From Curvularia sp. ZM96 (lineage: Eukaryota > Ascomycota > Dothideomycetes > Pleosporales > Pleosporaceae), in the NCBI GenBank assembly GCA_022457065.1, contig JAJGBQ010000001.1, positions 3,844,001 through 3,908,000 of the forward strand: DNA of 64,000 nucleotides, given 5' to 3'. The notes under the pieces were generated by a model. That model worked only from the letters and a program-made list of their open reading frames with translations, was not told the origin of the DNA and searched no databases. The translations under genes were made by a program, and so were the position numbers. Of this stretch, positions 10,527-21,801 are shown one piece after another (within the stretch, counting starts at the first letter, position 1; each line of letters begins with the position of its first letter).

Positions 10527-11814
10527 ATGAGCGCTCAGGAGACAGCCGGCGACAGCGTCTCTGCTGGGCCAGTCGAGATGGGGTACACGGAGTTGCCCTT
10601 TCCCCCAGTCACCAAGCAGCACATCTTGAACTGCTCCTACCATAGTTGGCACCCCAAGTCAGTCACACCCCTTCATCCGCTGCTCTCTCCATTCTTACAT
10701 CACAAGATATCGTGCAGTAACGCCTAAGGCGCGCCTCGTTCCCCTCCCACCCGCCTTCCTTGAATACCTTCGCTCAGATGGCATCGTCTTGCCTCCAGAA
10801 GACGGCGACGACCCTTCGTGGTCAGACAACGACAGTGGAATCTTCTCTGGCGCTGACAACAACGACGATGAGGCTGAGGCGAGCCCAGATCCCAGCGCTG
10901 AGTGGCGCGACACTCACGAGGCCATTGAGCGCACCATCGAGGAGCTGGGCGGTAGAGTTGCACCCAAGCTCAACTGGAGTGCGCCCAAAGATGCGACCTG
11001 GATAGCGGCAACCAACAGCATGGAATGTCGAACACCAAACGACATCTACCTACTCCTGAAGAGCAGTGATTTTGTCACACATGACCTCGCTCATGCTTTT
11101 GACGATACAGCCGATCAATCCACAACACCAGACCCAGCAATACCATACCATCTTGTGCTGCGCAAGTGGATTACCCTGAACCCCAGTGTCGAGTTCCGAT
11201 GCTTTGTGCGCAACCGACGGCTGATTGCCCTATGTCAGCGCGACCTGAATCACTTTGACTTTCTGTTCAACATGCAGGACAAGCTGCGAGACACGATCCA
11301 GGCCTTTTTCGACGCAAAGCTGCGCGACACCTTCCCGGATCCAAACTTTACCTTTGACGTGTACGTACCCCCACCGCACGACAAGGTCTGGGTAGTCGAC
11401 TTCAATCCGTGGGCTGTACGAACAGATCCTCTGATCTTTTCATGGATGGAGTTGCTCACCATGGAGGTGCCCGAGCCAGCATCAACCGAAGAAACGACAG
11501 TGCGTTTGAAGATAGCTCAGCCTGGAGACAAGAGCGACACAGTCCCCGTAGCTACTGACGAACCGGAACAAAACGATACCTCGGACGAGGATGATATCGA
11601 GGAGATATGGCAACCCGAGTTCCGACTGGTGAGGAGAGACGACCCAGAGGCATATGGTTTCACAACTCCACAATATAGCGCTCACAAACTACCCAAAGAT
11701 GTGGTAGACGCGAGCAGAGGAGGCGAAGGACAGCTGCGAGAGTTTGCAATGCAGTGGGAACAGGCTCAGAAGTTGGCTGAGCAACAGAGAGCGGAAGACA
11801 GTGAGGACGATTAG
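10527..11814 (+). CDS. CDC123: Cdc123 (D123 family), eIF2 assembly chaperone
   Basis: Exon 1 is 10527-10657. The 49 bp intron 10658-10706 starts GTCAGT, a less common donor. Exon 2 is 10707-11814. The product has 412 residues. The junction restores WHPKYRAVTPKARLVPLP, the conserved first block of D123 proteins, which is why I accept the odd donor. Further family marks are the ATP-grasp-like core with LRKWITLNPSVEFRCFV and CQRDLNHFDFL, and the metal/ATP-binding VWVVDFNPW near the end of the core. The family helps join the eIF2 alpha, beta and gamma subunits and so supports translation initiation. The C-terminal tail is acidic, as expected. An extra acidic insertion lies at about residues 75-105. 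Confidence 0.93.
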
Positions 11815-12410
11815 ATTGGGGCTTTAGTGGGTCATGTTACAAACAAACATTAGTCGAGCAGAACAACACATGCGCCGCCTAATGACTACTGCTTTTGTCT
11901 TGTGAAGAGTCATTACCTCTTACAGCTTGGCGCATGCAAACACCAGCTGGTGTTGCGTGATTGGACATTTGGGCCATGTGCCCTGATGCATGACAGGCTT
12001 TGTCGCGTGAAGCTGCCGGCCCGCCACCGTGACTCGCCCATGCAGGGCATTTGCTTGTTTCACCGCCGCGTCCCCCACTCATCCGATTCGACAGGACTCA
12101 ACTTGTCCCTCCACAAGCCGCATTGCCCAGGTTAACACACGCTTTGTTGTTGATCTTCTGTTGTGCTTCCCGTCCCGTGTGCTTTAAGATGGACAATTTT
12201 CGGCTGCCGTAGATTTGGCACGCTACTTTCCACGGTACACTACACCTTGCATGGACTATACCTGCACTACCGCGTCATTAGCGTATTACAAACAACAATC
12301 TACAACTCACGTCTTGACGTGCTGTTTATCTCCACTTCTGCTACTTGCTCTTTTCACAAACCTCAATACACAGTCTACCATTCGCAAACTACGCAGGTGC
12401 TCTGTTCAGC
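11815..12410. other. Intergenic region
   Basis: Roughly 0.6 kb between CDC123 and the next plus-strand gene. The pyrimidine-rich stretch at 12160-12400 just before the start is typical of a fungal 5' UTR. No other element was seen. Confidence 0.4.
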
Positions 12411-13637
12411 ATGCACACACCAGAGAACACTTACAGTGGCTTTTTGTCCTTACCTACCGAGATACGATGTCACATCTACGATTATTTGCTTGCTGAACCA
12501 TACGCCATTACCATCAGCGCCGGGTATGCCTCTTCCTCTGGCAGTCGGATACAAGACCGTGCTCGCAAGACCGAAATCCCGGGTTTGCCACTCCATCTTG
12601 TTCCGCTGGCACGACGTCGACACGATGCATCCCTACTCTCCGTCGCGAAACCTCCAACTACCGCCCTCGAAGATGGACAAATGGATGATACTGAGGGCGA
12701 GAAGTTGGGGTTTCCAGCACCGTTGGCATTGTCATTGACTTCTCGGCTGGTCAACGACGAGCTGAGTGACTGTATACGGAGGCGGAGACACATCATGCAG
12801 GCACGCTCTGTAGTCGATGCGGATGGTGTGCCTCAAGACGACGAAGCAAACGAGGAAGGCATGTCACTCTATGTGTCATATCCGTATGGAGTTCTGGTTT
12901 TGAAGAACCAGTATCCATACTTGCTGAAGCAAGCACGGAAAGTTTACATCTCTGGATACTATACTCCTCTGCTGCAAGAAGAGTCTGCTGCTCCAGATTC
13001 TGGTGAAAACGAACACTTGACTCCATCCAACAGCATCACGGCACCCTCTTTCAACACTCCCGCATCTGGTCCTACAACGAGCTTCATATCCGCCTCCAGC
13101 ACTTCCCCAAGACGAACATCACGACACAATGCATCGACAAACCCATCCCGTCCCCGCCTCCGCATGGGCCCGCCCCTCCCACGCGAATCGCGCCACGCGT
13201 CAAACATAACCGCAGCCTTCCCTGCCTTTTCCAAGTCCACCGCAACCCACGCTCCCACTGCTCTCGCACACCTCATATCCACAATATTTCCCAAAGACGT
13301 TGCGCCTCTCATAAAGTGCACAGCACGCATCCTTTTCCCAGGCGAGAATACATATGGCAGCGTCTGGGGCGACGACAACAGCCCAGTCACTCACATTCTG
13401 CGCAGTATCTGTGGCGGCAAAATCGACATGAAAGTGCTGAGGTGTAACTTGGGCACAGGACTCAAGTTGACGGCAAGACCGAAGCCCGAAACCCGTATTG
13501 TAAGCACGAGTTGGGTTAATTGGAAGAAAGGGGACTTTGTGGCGGCAGGCAATCCTGGTCCTGCCAGAAGGGCAAGTGGAGCATTGGGTGTAAGCGATCT
13601 GGATGAGTTTTTGAAGGGTACCGAATGTGGTACCTGA
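12411..13637 (+). CDS. Hypothetical protein with F-box-like N-terminus
   Basis: Single-exon gene, 408 residues from the ATG at 12411. A longer frame opens 66 bp upstream, but the downstream ATG sits directly before the conserved-looking segment. Residues 10-30, SGFLSLPTEIRCHIYDYLL, resemble the F-box/2EXR-type start common in fungal proteins (LPxEIRxxIYxxLL). The middle (about residues 190-290) is Ser/Thr/Pro-rich and likely disordered. The C-terminal 100 residues are more ordered but unrecognised. If the N-terminus is an F-box it would bind Skp1 and recruit substrates for ubiquitination, but no substrate-binding repeat is visible. Function is unknown. Confidence 0.6.
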   Translation: MHTPENTYSGFLSLPTEIRCHIYDYLLAEPYAITISAGYASSSGSRIQDRARKTEIPGLPLHLVPLARRRHDASLLSVAKPPTTALEDGQMDDTEGEKLGFPAPLALSLTSRLVNDELSDCIRRRRHIMQARSVVDADGVPQDDEANEEGMSLYVSYPYGVLVLKNQYPYLLKQARKVYISGYYTPLLQEESAAPDSGENEHLTPSNSITAPSFNTPASGPTTSFISASSTSPRRTSRHNASTNPSRPRLRMGPPLPRESRHASNITAAFPAFSKSTATHAPTALAHLISTIFPKDVAPLIKCTARILFPGENTYGSVWGDDNSPVTHILRSICGGKIDMKVLRCNLGTGLKLTARPKPETRIVSTSWVNWKKGDFVAAGNPGPARRASGALGVSDLDEFLKGTECGT

Positions 13638-13899
13638 AGGAGTTGGATGCTGGACACGTTCGCCTTCAAACCAATCAACGCATTTGCCGTGTTTATTATC
13701 GGCCTCATACAACAACGTCCTACCGTGGCTGCATTATGCTTGAAATGCCGTGAGTTGGATAAATGCTCACTATAGTTCATGTTCTTTTCAATAGCGAGAA
13801 GTGCCAGTATCGAGTTTCATCCCATGGCCTCAAGATACTTCATTCATGACGGATTTGCAACTTCCAGAAGGCTATACACTCCGGACACAGAAGAAGACA

Positions 13900-15850
13900 T
13901 CACCATGTAAACTCCCTAACCGCACCAGGAACGCCCACAGCCAGATCTTGTTCGTCCGAGAAACCAACCCGCACTTTTCTATCCTCATCTTCAGGATACG
14001 TCAACCAAAAAGAAATGATACGCAGATGCTTCGGCACCTCGAGATCTTCTACTGAACCATCATCAAAAACACCCAATTCTGCTCTCGTGCGTTTCTGCTC
14101 AAGCGCCAACGCCTCCTTTGCTATCCTCCCCGCCATCATCCCATCCCAAAACCCTTCTCTCCTCGGATACCTCAGCATCAACTCCATGGCGCGCCTCCGC
14201 AGCGCCTGACAGGAGGCTGGAGCTCTCACAGCCACAAACCACAGCGCGGCCGTCGGCCCCATCGATGTCATGAACACAGGCGCAGCTTTATTCCCTGGGC
14301 CAACTAAAAGCCGACTACATAGCTCAAAGATCTTGAAGAAATGCGCCGCCTCGTCGAATGGTGCGTCGAATGGCTCCCTCGCCCCCTGAAATGCTGCTAG
14401 ACATGGGAATTTGGCGAGGATGTCTGTCCTAGGATGACGCAGCAGATACTCCACTTGGGCTTGCAGGAGCTCAAGCGCGGTAAGGGGCAGTGTGAAGTCG
14501 TCGCGCGAGCTGCGTGCTGCTTCGTCCCACAGCTGGCGCATAACGCGTGCGCCGCGCTCATAGCGATGGACGAGATGATGCAGCTCGAGCGCGACCTCAC
14601 CATGTGCGTTCTGCTGACCAGGCTCGCGCAGAAAAGTCTTTTGGTTGAAGGCGTGGGTGTGGCTGAGGAGGGACTCCATGTATTCCAACACCGCGAGCAG
14701 AGTCGGCATGTGAAGTTTCCCGTTTTCGTCCAGCGACACACAAGAATGTGCTGTTCTGGGCTTTGCGACCCAGCTACGTGACTCTGTCGATGGCATAATG
14801 GCTCTGATTTGCGCATCGAGTGCCACGAAGATGGTGCGTAGGGAGTCTAGATCTTCAGTGTTTTCTTTCTGCCCTCCGTCCTCGTCCATTTCATTGAGCA
14901 GACGGATCCCGCTGCGGAGGTGCTCGACGGCGTGGCGTTGGTAGCCTTGCAGACAGCACATGCTGCTGAAGAGAATCGCGCACGTCATCAGTGTAATCTT
15001 CTTTGTTCGCGAATCTTTCGCATCTGGTGGTGACCCTGGCTTGTCCAAGAGCAACTTTATTGCACGATTCGACTGCAGGAATGCAAATTGCAGGTATTTT
15101 TCCGACATCGCGCTTTCTGTTAAGTGGGAGTGCTGGCCTTCGTAGAAGCGCCGGTATATGGCGCCCATGGCGACGACGCAGTGTTGGATTGCAGGCTCGC
15201 GGTGAGCGGCCTGGAGTACTTGGCGTTGCCAGAAGGGCGAGTCGAGAAAGCCACGTAGTTTGGTGATGGCGTAGGAGGCGAAGAAGTCGAAACTTTCTCT
15301 TTCTTCGTCGGTGTCAAGGTGAATAGCGGGTGCAAGACTGATGGGTGACTGGGAACGTATTACCGTCCGGCTGACTTCTAGTCTGGGTGGGGTTGGTCTT
15401 GTTTCTGGAGGTGAGGATGTTGGACTGCGATAAGAGTAGAAAGTAGTGTCGTAGCCATCGCATCTACGGCCTGTTGAGGTGCAGCGTTGGCATTGAGGCT
15501 TTTCTTCGTCACATTTTACTCTTCGTATTCTGTGTATCTGTCAGCAGAGAGCAGTTGGAAACCATGGCTCTGAAAAGGTGCTAGAGGTGTTTCGTGCAAT
15601 CTGTATTTGGTATGGACTATTGGGAACGATGCCACATGTGCTAAAACATTCATCTCTGGATCACCCTCGACCTTGATCATGCCCCAGGACGAGATACTAT
15701 CTCAATACCATACCAACTGGAAACTTCTCAATCTAAAACAAGGTGCCATTTCTGGTGGAGGGCCCAGTCTACTTACTTGCATGTCTTGCACCCAGAGCGA
15801 GCTTTCGGCTTCCACGTCCTCTGTCGCGGCTTACCCGCTACCATCTCCAT
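13900..15850 (-). CDS. Zn2Cys6 transcription factor
   Basis: Exon 1 (15777-15850) and exon 2 (13900-15529) flank a 247 bp intron, long for this window, and give 567 residues. The intron splits the zinc cluster after CKTC. Splicing restores Cys21-x2-Cys24-x6-Cys31-x6-Cys38-x2-Cys41-x6-Cys48, the canonical fungal binuclear cluster. After a Pro/Ser-rich linker, residues about 100-560 are helical and resemble the C-terminal regulatory region of fungal Zn2Cys6 proteins (FFASYAITKLRGF, then FWQRQVLQAAHREPAIQHCVVAMGA). Without the first exon the frame looks like a cluster-less protein starting at 15168, which would be wrong. The next gene upstream is an amino-acid permease on the same strand, so pathway regulation is possible but unproven. 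Confidence 0.85.
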
Positions 15851-16415
15851 ACTGACTACGGCCAGCCAGGTGCGAGCCCGCCAATAAGAAAAGAAGGTTC
15901 TCGAGAATAAATGGGGCAAAAGCAAATTTTTTATACCAAAGCGACAAGATATACGAGCGTGCGAACGGCACGAAGGACCACAGTCGGAGGCTTTTTGAGG
16001 CTTGCATTCGCGTTATGCAGCAGGTTCGCTAGGCATCCGGGGACTTTTTAGTCTATTTAAAGAAAATGTGTCCAATGGAGAAAGGTTTTGGGGGCTGAAT
16101 TTGGCAGGGTGCCTGATCCTTCTAGATTGCAGCTGCATATTTCCGAGCATCGTCAGAATCCTTAAAATACATGCTAGCGCTCTGTGGTAGGTATCGCATG
16201 TGCATATATGATGCGAGTTACTGTTGTCAAGTTTAGCCAACGGACTCGCACTACATCTACTAGGTAGTCGTGAGCTGGTTTGATTCATACAGTAAATGTA
16301 AGTAGCTTTATCTGCTTTATCTGCGAGACTAACGCATGGCTTTGAGTTTTGCGTTGAAACCCCGCACTCAATGACTCGTGTGCTCGACAAAGCGCTGTAT
16401 GCAGAAACCCAATGA
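15851..16415. other. Intergenic region, promoter of the Zn2Cys6 gene
   Basis: 565 bp between the regulator's start and the permease stop. It must hold the permease 3' UTR and the regulator's promoter. The remaining frames show no domain. Confidence 0.4.
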
Positions 16416-18026
16416 TCACAACTTCCGCCAAAGATCGCGCAGAAACCCTGCTTTGCCCTGTTGCTCACTGTGCGGCTCGCCATGTACATACTCATCCCTC
16501 ATATCCAAATCTTTTCTCCTCCCCGAGTCCAGATCAATCTCGTCAGTTCTCCAGAACCGCGTCTTGAACCATAACTTGTAGCCACCATAAATGACTAAGA
16601 ACATAGGTAGCATGATGTACGCGTCAACAAAGTTTCCGGCGTTGAACGGACTCAGAGTGGTCCAGCCCTGTACGAGGGCGAGGAAAATATTGGCAAATAA
16701 CCCAAAGTAGGCGTTCCAAGGGTATGCAATCGACTTGAACGGAAGTGCGTCCGGAGTTCGACCTTGGGCTTTCCAGGCCTTTCTGAAGCGAATATGGGTG
16801 AATGATATAGATCCCCAAACTAGGAATGTAGAGACACCACTGAGGTTGACAATGTAGGAATACGCCTTGCCGCCTCCAGTGCTGACGTTCATCATAGATA
16901 TCGCCCCGATCAAGTTGGTGAACACGATAGCATAGACTGGTACGCCGCGGCTGTTGGTCTTTCCAAGAAATTTTGGTGCCATCTTTTCTTGTGCCATGAA
17001 GAGAAGCGTTCGAGATCCAATATAAATCGAGCTGTTGGCCGCGCTCAGAACTGTGACGAAGATGAAAGCGTTGATGAGATGGACTCCGCCCTGCCACCCG
17101 GCATTCTGAAGTGCAATGGTCATGGGACTCTTCAATGCACGACTACCTCCATTCGCTAGTCCATCCGCGTTCGAAGGGCAGGTGAGCCCAAAGAAGAAAG
17201 CAACTCCAATATAGACAAATAGAATGCGCCATATAACCTGTCGGATAGCGAGAGGTACCGCTACGGATGGATTTCTGGTTTCCGTTGCTGCGACTGCGAC
17301 GGCCTCCACGCCTGCGTAAAAAGTAGAAGCGAAAACAAAGACCGTTGCTACTCCACGGAACCCGTCTACCCATGGTCCTGGGTTGTGCCAGTAGCGGAAT
17401 CCGAGTGCCTCATCTTGGCCAATCAGTCCCCCTGAGGCATAGATGATGGCGAAAATGAAGTACGTGCAGAGACCAGCGAGCTTAATGAGCGCGAGCCAGA
17501 ACTCTGCTTCTCCAAACGATTCAACGCCCAGCATCTGAAAGCCTAAGAAGGCAAACCAGAAGATGAGAAAGTAGCCCCATAGCGGCACTTGTGGACCCCA
17601 GAATATCATAATCGAGGAGATGACGTTGTATTCGTTGGCCAGAACACACGCCCATACCAGCCAGTACTGCCAGCCAACAGCAACGCCAAAAGCCTTGTCC
17701 ACGAAGCGCTCCGAGAGGGTGACGAAAGCTCCACCCGTGGGATACAGCGTCGTCATTTCGCCCAGAGACTGTGTGATGCTGAAGGCGATGATACCAATGA
17801 CGCAGAACGCGATGAGTAAAGAAGCCGGTCCTCCCTGTGCGAGTGCGCCTCCAGTTCCAACCAGAATACCAGGGCCAATAATTCCAGCCAAAGCCATCAT
17901 GCTCAAGTGGCGAGTCTTGAGTCCGCGCTTAACACCGCTAGGATCCATTCGCTGAAAGTCATCGTCGTTGTAGCTCGCCGTCGGCGAGGGGGGTTCGGCG
18001 GCGGCCTTGGAGTCGAAGAGGGCCAT
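16416..18026 (-). CDS. Amino-acid permease (YAT family, APC superfamily)
   Basis: Single-exon gene, 536 residues. The cytoplasmic N-terminus is followed by the family signature GLKTRHLSMMALAGIIGPGI and LVGTGGALAQGGP at the first helix, the substrate/Na-site region of APC carriers. About twelve hydrophobic helices follow. The conserved FYAGVEAVAVAATETRNPSVAVP lies before helix 7, and the ILFVYIGVAFFFGLTCPSN region follows it. The C-terminal tail is charged. The role is proton-coupled uptake of amino acids at the plasma membrane; specificity (general, acidic or GABA-like) cannot be settled. Its promoter holds two tandem CGG-N9-CCG palindromes near 18557-18591, and a Zn2Cys6 regulator lies immediately downstream. 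Confidence 0.88.
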   Translation of the reverse strand: MALFDSKAAAEPPSPTASYNDDDFQRMDPSGVKRGLKTRHLSMMALAGIIGPGILVGTGGALAQGGPASLLIAFCVIGIIAFSITQSLGEMTTLYPTGGAFVTLSERFVDKAFGVAVGWQYWLVWACVLANEYNVISSIMIFWGPQVPLWGYFLIFWFAFLGFQMLGVESFGEAEFWLALIKLAGLCTYFIFAIIYASGGLIGQDEALGFRYWHNPGPWVDGFRGVATVFVFASTFYAGVEAVAVAATETRNPSVAVPLAIRQVIWRILFVYIGVAFFFGLTCPSNADGLANGGSRALKSPMTIALQNAGWQGGVHLINAFIFVTVLSAANSSIYIGSRTLLFMAQEKMAPKFLGKTNSRGVPVYAIVFTNLIGAISMMNVSTGGGKAYSYIVNLSGVSTFLVWGSISFTHIRFRKAWKAQGRTPDALPFKSIAYPWNAYFGLFANIFLALVQGWTTLSPFNAGNFVDAYIMLPMFLVIYGGYKLWFKTRFWRTDEIDLDSGRRKDLDMRDEYVHGEPHSEQQGKAGFLRDLWRKL

Positions 18027-18556
18027 GGCAAGCCGTTATGGTGTTGATCAAAACAAAAAGGATAAAAAGCATAGCTTTTAAAGGCCCATAGTTATAAGTG
18101 GCTTTCTAGTCTTGACTTGGCGGCCGTAGGAGCAGTTGCTCTGCGGCGAATGACAACAGGCTAGGGCTTGCTGCATGTGTTGCGATTTTCATGGCGGATT
18201 GCGCGATAAGAGGTATGAAAAGACTTTTGCGATGCTTTACCCGAATAGCGTTTTCTGGTGCCCATGGAGATATCCATGTTGAATAAGCTCGTATCTAATT
18301 CAATTATGAAGAGAAAAGTATGTTTGCTCCTCGCAGAGACTGTACTTCTGCTATCCAGCGTGTGGGTATAATGATGGAACGGGTGGTGGGGAGGGCGGCA
18401 AAAGAGATAAGCGCAACCTACATCGGGCCTAGGGTAATGCAACTTGGTCTTCTAACCGGGCGGCACTTCACCCAGCAGATCTTGCACTGGGCATGATGCA
18501 GCGTTCTTGCCGTCATCGGCTGGGGTATATGCCGCGCCCATTAAAAATCAGACTCC

Positions 18557-18591
18557 ACGGTGAACTCCACCGGCACGGTGTTAAGCACCGT
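18557..18591. promoter_or_regulatory. Two tandem CGG-N9-CCG palindromes
   Basis: Unit 1 (about 18557-18573) reads ACGGTG-AACTC-CACCGG and unit 2 (18575-18591) reads ACGGTG-TTAAG-CACCGT, a perfect six-base inverted repeat around five bases. Both present CGG and CCG half-sites nine bases apart, the form bound by dimeric Zn2Cys6 proteins. They lie about 530 bp upstream of the permease start. The 3' end of the Egh16 gene is the only other neighbour. Confidence 0.55.
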
Positions 18592-19091
18592 AAAGCCGTC
18601 AAGGACCAGATTTGGACTCCGCAGAATGGTTGAGAGATGGTATTCGCAAACTTCAATCTCTCTTCTGACAATCTAATCCTCGATTATCTAAGGAAATCGT
18701 GGATTAGTATTACAAGGGAATGTGTATACCATGCTAATCACACCTGGCAAAGCTTCTTTGATCTGCATGATGGTTGGCCCTTGTATCCATCTCCCAGGGT
18801 CTACCTTGATCTTGGCCAAACAAACAAACCATCCAGGTTATTTTACCTCTTCTTGCTATTTCTGTTTTATTTGCAAGATCTTCAATGTAGTGGAGAAACA
18901 TTTATGTACGTCAGCACGTGATTGAAATTCTAGAGAACAAAAGGTTGATCTAATAATCATGATATTCTATTAAAACTCTTTATGCTACTATGAACATTTT
19001 CTCATGTACCGTCGTTAGCCCTGAACCGGTCAGGCTATGTAAAGCTCCAGGCTATTAATCTATTCACTGCCCTTCTTATCAAAGAAGTAGC
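18592..19091. other. AT-rich intergenic region
   Basis: 500 bp of AT-rich sequence between the permease promoter and the 3' end of the Egh16-like gene. No gene is supported. Confidence 0.4.
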
Positions 19092-20180
19092 TTAGTTGCG
19101 GCCACCAATTTCCATGCGCTTCTTGAGCCTGTAGGCAAGGGCACGCTTCCTGGCACCAGCGCTCTGGGTGAAAGCAACGGAGCCACCGAAAGGTCCGGCA
19201 GCGGCACCGTTGCGTACTCGCATGACGCAGACGTTGTTGACGCCGGCAACAGTCGCATCGCAAGTCATACCAGCGGGCATCTGGACCTTCATCTCGAACT
19301 CGGTGTTGGTAGCGAGCGAGATACCCTGGACACCGAGACCCGGAACATCCTTGGTGACTGTTGCTGGCTGCATGGCAGCCTCGTCGGTGCCACCAGATGT
19401 ACCATCAACATCAGCTTTGAAGGGACCTGCACCATCTTGGTTGATCTAGAGAATGTTAGTGTGTGTTTTCAGGCTGAGGTCAAGATAGCTTACCTGTCGG
19501 AGGGTCATAGTGACAGTGCCATCTTCAGCACAAGTGGGCATTCCGGCAGAAGCACCAGCGCCAACAGCAGCGGCGACGCGAGACTCAGGAGGGCCGTTGA
19601 CCTTGTCGCCGCCTCCGCCAAGCAGTCCAGCGATACCAGTCGCGCCGCCAGCACCGCCAGCACCACCTCCACCAAGCAGTCCAGCGAGACCACCAGCACC
19701 ACCAGCACCACCAGCGGCGCCAGCTTTGTTGCCATTGCCACCTCCGAGAAGGCCACTCAGGAACTGGCGTTTCCGTTGGGCTGACTGGGGGATGTCGTCC
19801 TCAACACCAACACTTCCAGAAGCTCCTTGGTTGGCAGGCGGTGCAGAACCTGCTCCCATAAAGGCACCAACCATGACTGCGGCATCGACGTTGCCGTTGC
19901 CCTGAGTGCGACCAAGAGGACCCGTCTTACCGCTAGCAATCTCGCGGTCTCTGATGATAGCAGTGTCTGCCTGGGAACCACAACCGCTGAATTCTGATTA
20001 GTTTGATGCCTCGCTATCTGGTAATTATAGAGCTTACTTGGAAGAGCAGTCACGAGGAGTTCCGTCCTGGATTGTCAAGCCAGGCATATTGACGCCATTG
20101 GCACCCTTGATCTCAGTGACTACACCGTGGGCCGAGACGGCAGCGGCCAGGGCAAGAACAAGTGCTGGTGAAAAGTGCAT
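19092..20180 (-). CDS. Secreted Egh16/GAS-like protein (appressorium-associated family)
   Basis: Three exons, 20038-20180, 19494-19986 and 19092-19445, with introns of 51 and 48 bp, give 329 residues. A signal peptide (residues 1-17, ALVLALAAAVSA) is followed directly by mature His18-Gly-Val-Val, the usual start of this family. Further family features are the DCSSNGCGSQADTAIIRDRE block, the GKTGPLGRTQGNGNVDAAVMV block, GMPTCAEDGTVTMTLRQINQDGAGP, and a C-terminal CDATVAGVNNVCVMRVRN with paired Cys. Relatives are the powdery-mildew Egh16/Bgh16 and Magnaporthe Gas1/Gas2/Mas3 proteins, expressed during plant penetration. A Gly/Ala-rich low-complexity insertion (about residues 105-150) interrupts the middle. 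The biochemical activity of the family is not settled; the role here is inferred. Confidence 0.85.
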
Positions 20181-21801
20181 ATTGACTGTTTGTAAGATTT
20201 GAAAACGAGATCAACTCGAGGTATTATATGCCAGGTATCTGTAAATAGAAGAGGTGAAGCGAAGAGCACCAGGCTAGAGAAGATTGTAGTATTAGTGAAG
20301 AGGATGTAGCGTTGAAAGCTGATGATGGTGTACCAATCGGTTTGAACAAGTCTTCTTATACACTTTGGCATCACCGTAGATCTCCATCGCACCTCATTCT
20401 CCATTGGGTTGGTAACCGCCCACCCACTCCACCCACGACCTCAGGATACACCTCTTACCTATCAAACACCATACTGGGGTGTGGGTACCAACCAGAGGCT
20501 GTGTCATGAAGCGTTTTCTGAGGCTTCTTAGTAAGGTCAAACAGGCTTGGCTGCGAGGAGGCGTTTCCCTGGTACGCTTGGCGATAGCGGAAGGCTGCAT
20601 TTCCAGGCGCTGAGGGGTGACAATGTTCTGACTCCTAGTTTCATTCTGGCCTGGAGTACAAACCTGCAGGCGCCAAGGTGTAAACCTTCAATGCGATATT
20701 CCAAGATAGTCGAAACGCTCTGAGGGTCTTACGAGTAATGCAAAACAGGTAAATATAGACAGTGATCGATATCATAACATATGGCCTATAGCACAACACT
20801 TGCACGCCTCTGGATATGCCAATTGATGAATGTGAAGAGTCGTACTGCATCAGGAGAGACTCGGAGACATGACATCGTAAGATGATCTGCACTGCCGTAG
20901 GTATCATCGACTCTTCCTAAGGAGGGCTTGAGGCTAGGTCCACAGCCAAGAAGAGACAAGCAAAAGGCCAATGCAAATCCTCTTGTCCAACTAACTCGAA
21001 CGATGGATACTATTTGCAGATGTTCGCGAGTGCAGTCTCCAAGACCCACAGTCAACCCCAGTAGATGTTGCAGTCCCCGTCGCCGCTAGCGTTTCATCAA
21101 ACAACACAGTCGATCTTCAAACTTGTTGTGCCTTGTTCCTAAAACTCGATACCTAGTCATTTATGCGACGATACCCTAGGACTCCAGGCCAAGATGTCGA
21201 GGCTGGAGGTGGCTGTGTGGGACAGTTGCAGTTTGTGTTTGGTCACAATCGACCAGTCGAGATGTGGTTTGTGACTAAGGTGGGGGTGGTCTGAATGGGG
21301 AAAGAGGCGCGATTCTTGATATCACTGGGATCCTGATTATGTGAATCTGCAGTGGTACTAGTAGTTGCCGCTGGGGTGTGGTAGTGTTAGGTAAATTCTT
21401 GTTCACGCCCGACAGCATCAAGTAACGTCTGGCAACGCTAAACCGCGTCAGACTCCCAATATCGTCACACCCGACAACGCGCCCGGCAGCGCTAACCCAC
21501 ATCTAGCGAAACTCCATCACGTCCGACATCACGTCCGACAGCTCAAGTCGCGTCCGGCAGCCTTGAGTCACGTGTGACAGCTGTCGGGTTGGGTAGCTCG
21601 TAGCATTTCTGCACCAGGTTTCGATCGGGCAGAATGCGTTTCACTTGAGCGGTAATACTAGCCTTATCGAAGTACCTATAGCCTCTGATGCTTCCACTCT
21701 TGAGTCTCATGTGCTTCAACTACTGGTGCCATAAGCGTCGCTTGCTCATACTAGCTCCGACCCGCTATCTGACTTTTACAGCCTCAGATCTTAGGAGCTT
21801 C
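20181..21801. other. Intergenic region with a motif array near its far end
   Basis: About 1.6 kb between the Egh16-like start and the stop of the membrane-protein gene, both on the minus strand. It should hold the Egh16-like promoter. The only non-random structure seen is the motif array at 21412-21592, listed separately. Frames here lack domains. Confidence 0.45.
21412..21592. repeat. Degenerate array of a CRCGYCYGRCARC motif
   Basis: About eight imperfect copies of a 12-13 bp unit occur in roughly 180 bp, all in the same orientation. Examples are CACGCCCGACAGC, CACGTCCGACAGC, CGCGTCCGGCAGC and CACGTGTGACAGC. Copies differ mainly at C/T and G/A positions. Spacing between copies is irregular (about 12-35 bp). 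The last copy is followed by GCTGTCGGG, an inverted half. Confidence 0.5.

Noticed and set aside
12163..12738. 191-residue frame overlapping the F-box-like gene
   Set aside because: It covers the pyrimidine-rich leader and runs out of frame through the conserved LPTEIR segment of the better-supported gene.
21412..21592. CRISPR-like array
   Set aside because: Units are 12-13 bp, degenerate and irregularly spaced, and the genome is eukaryotic.
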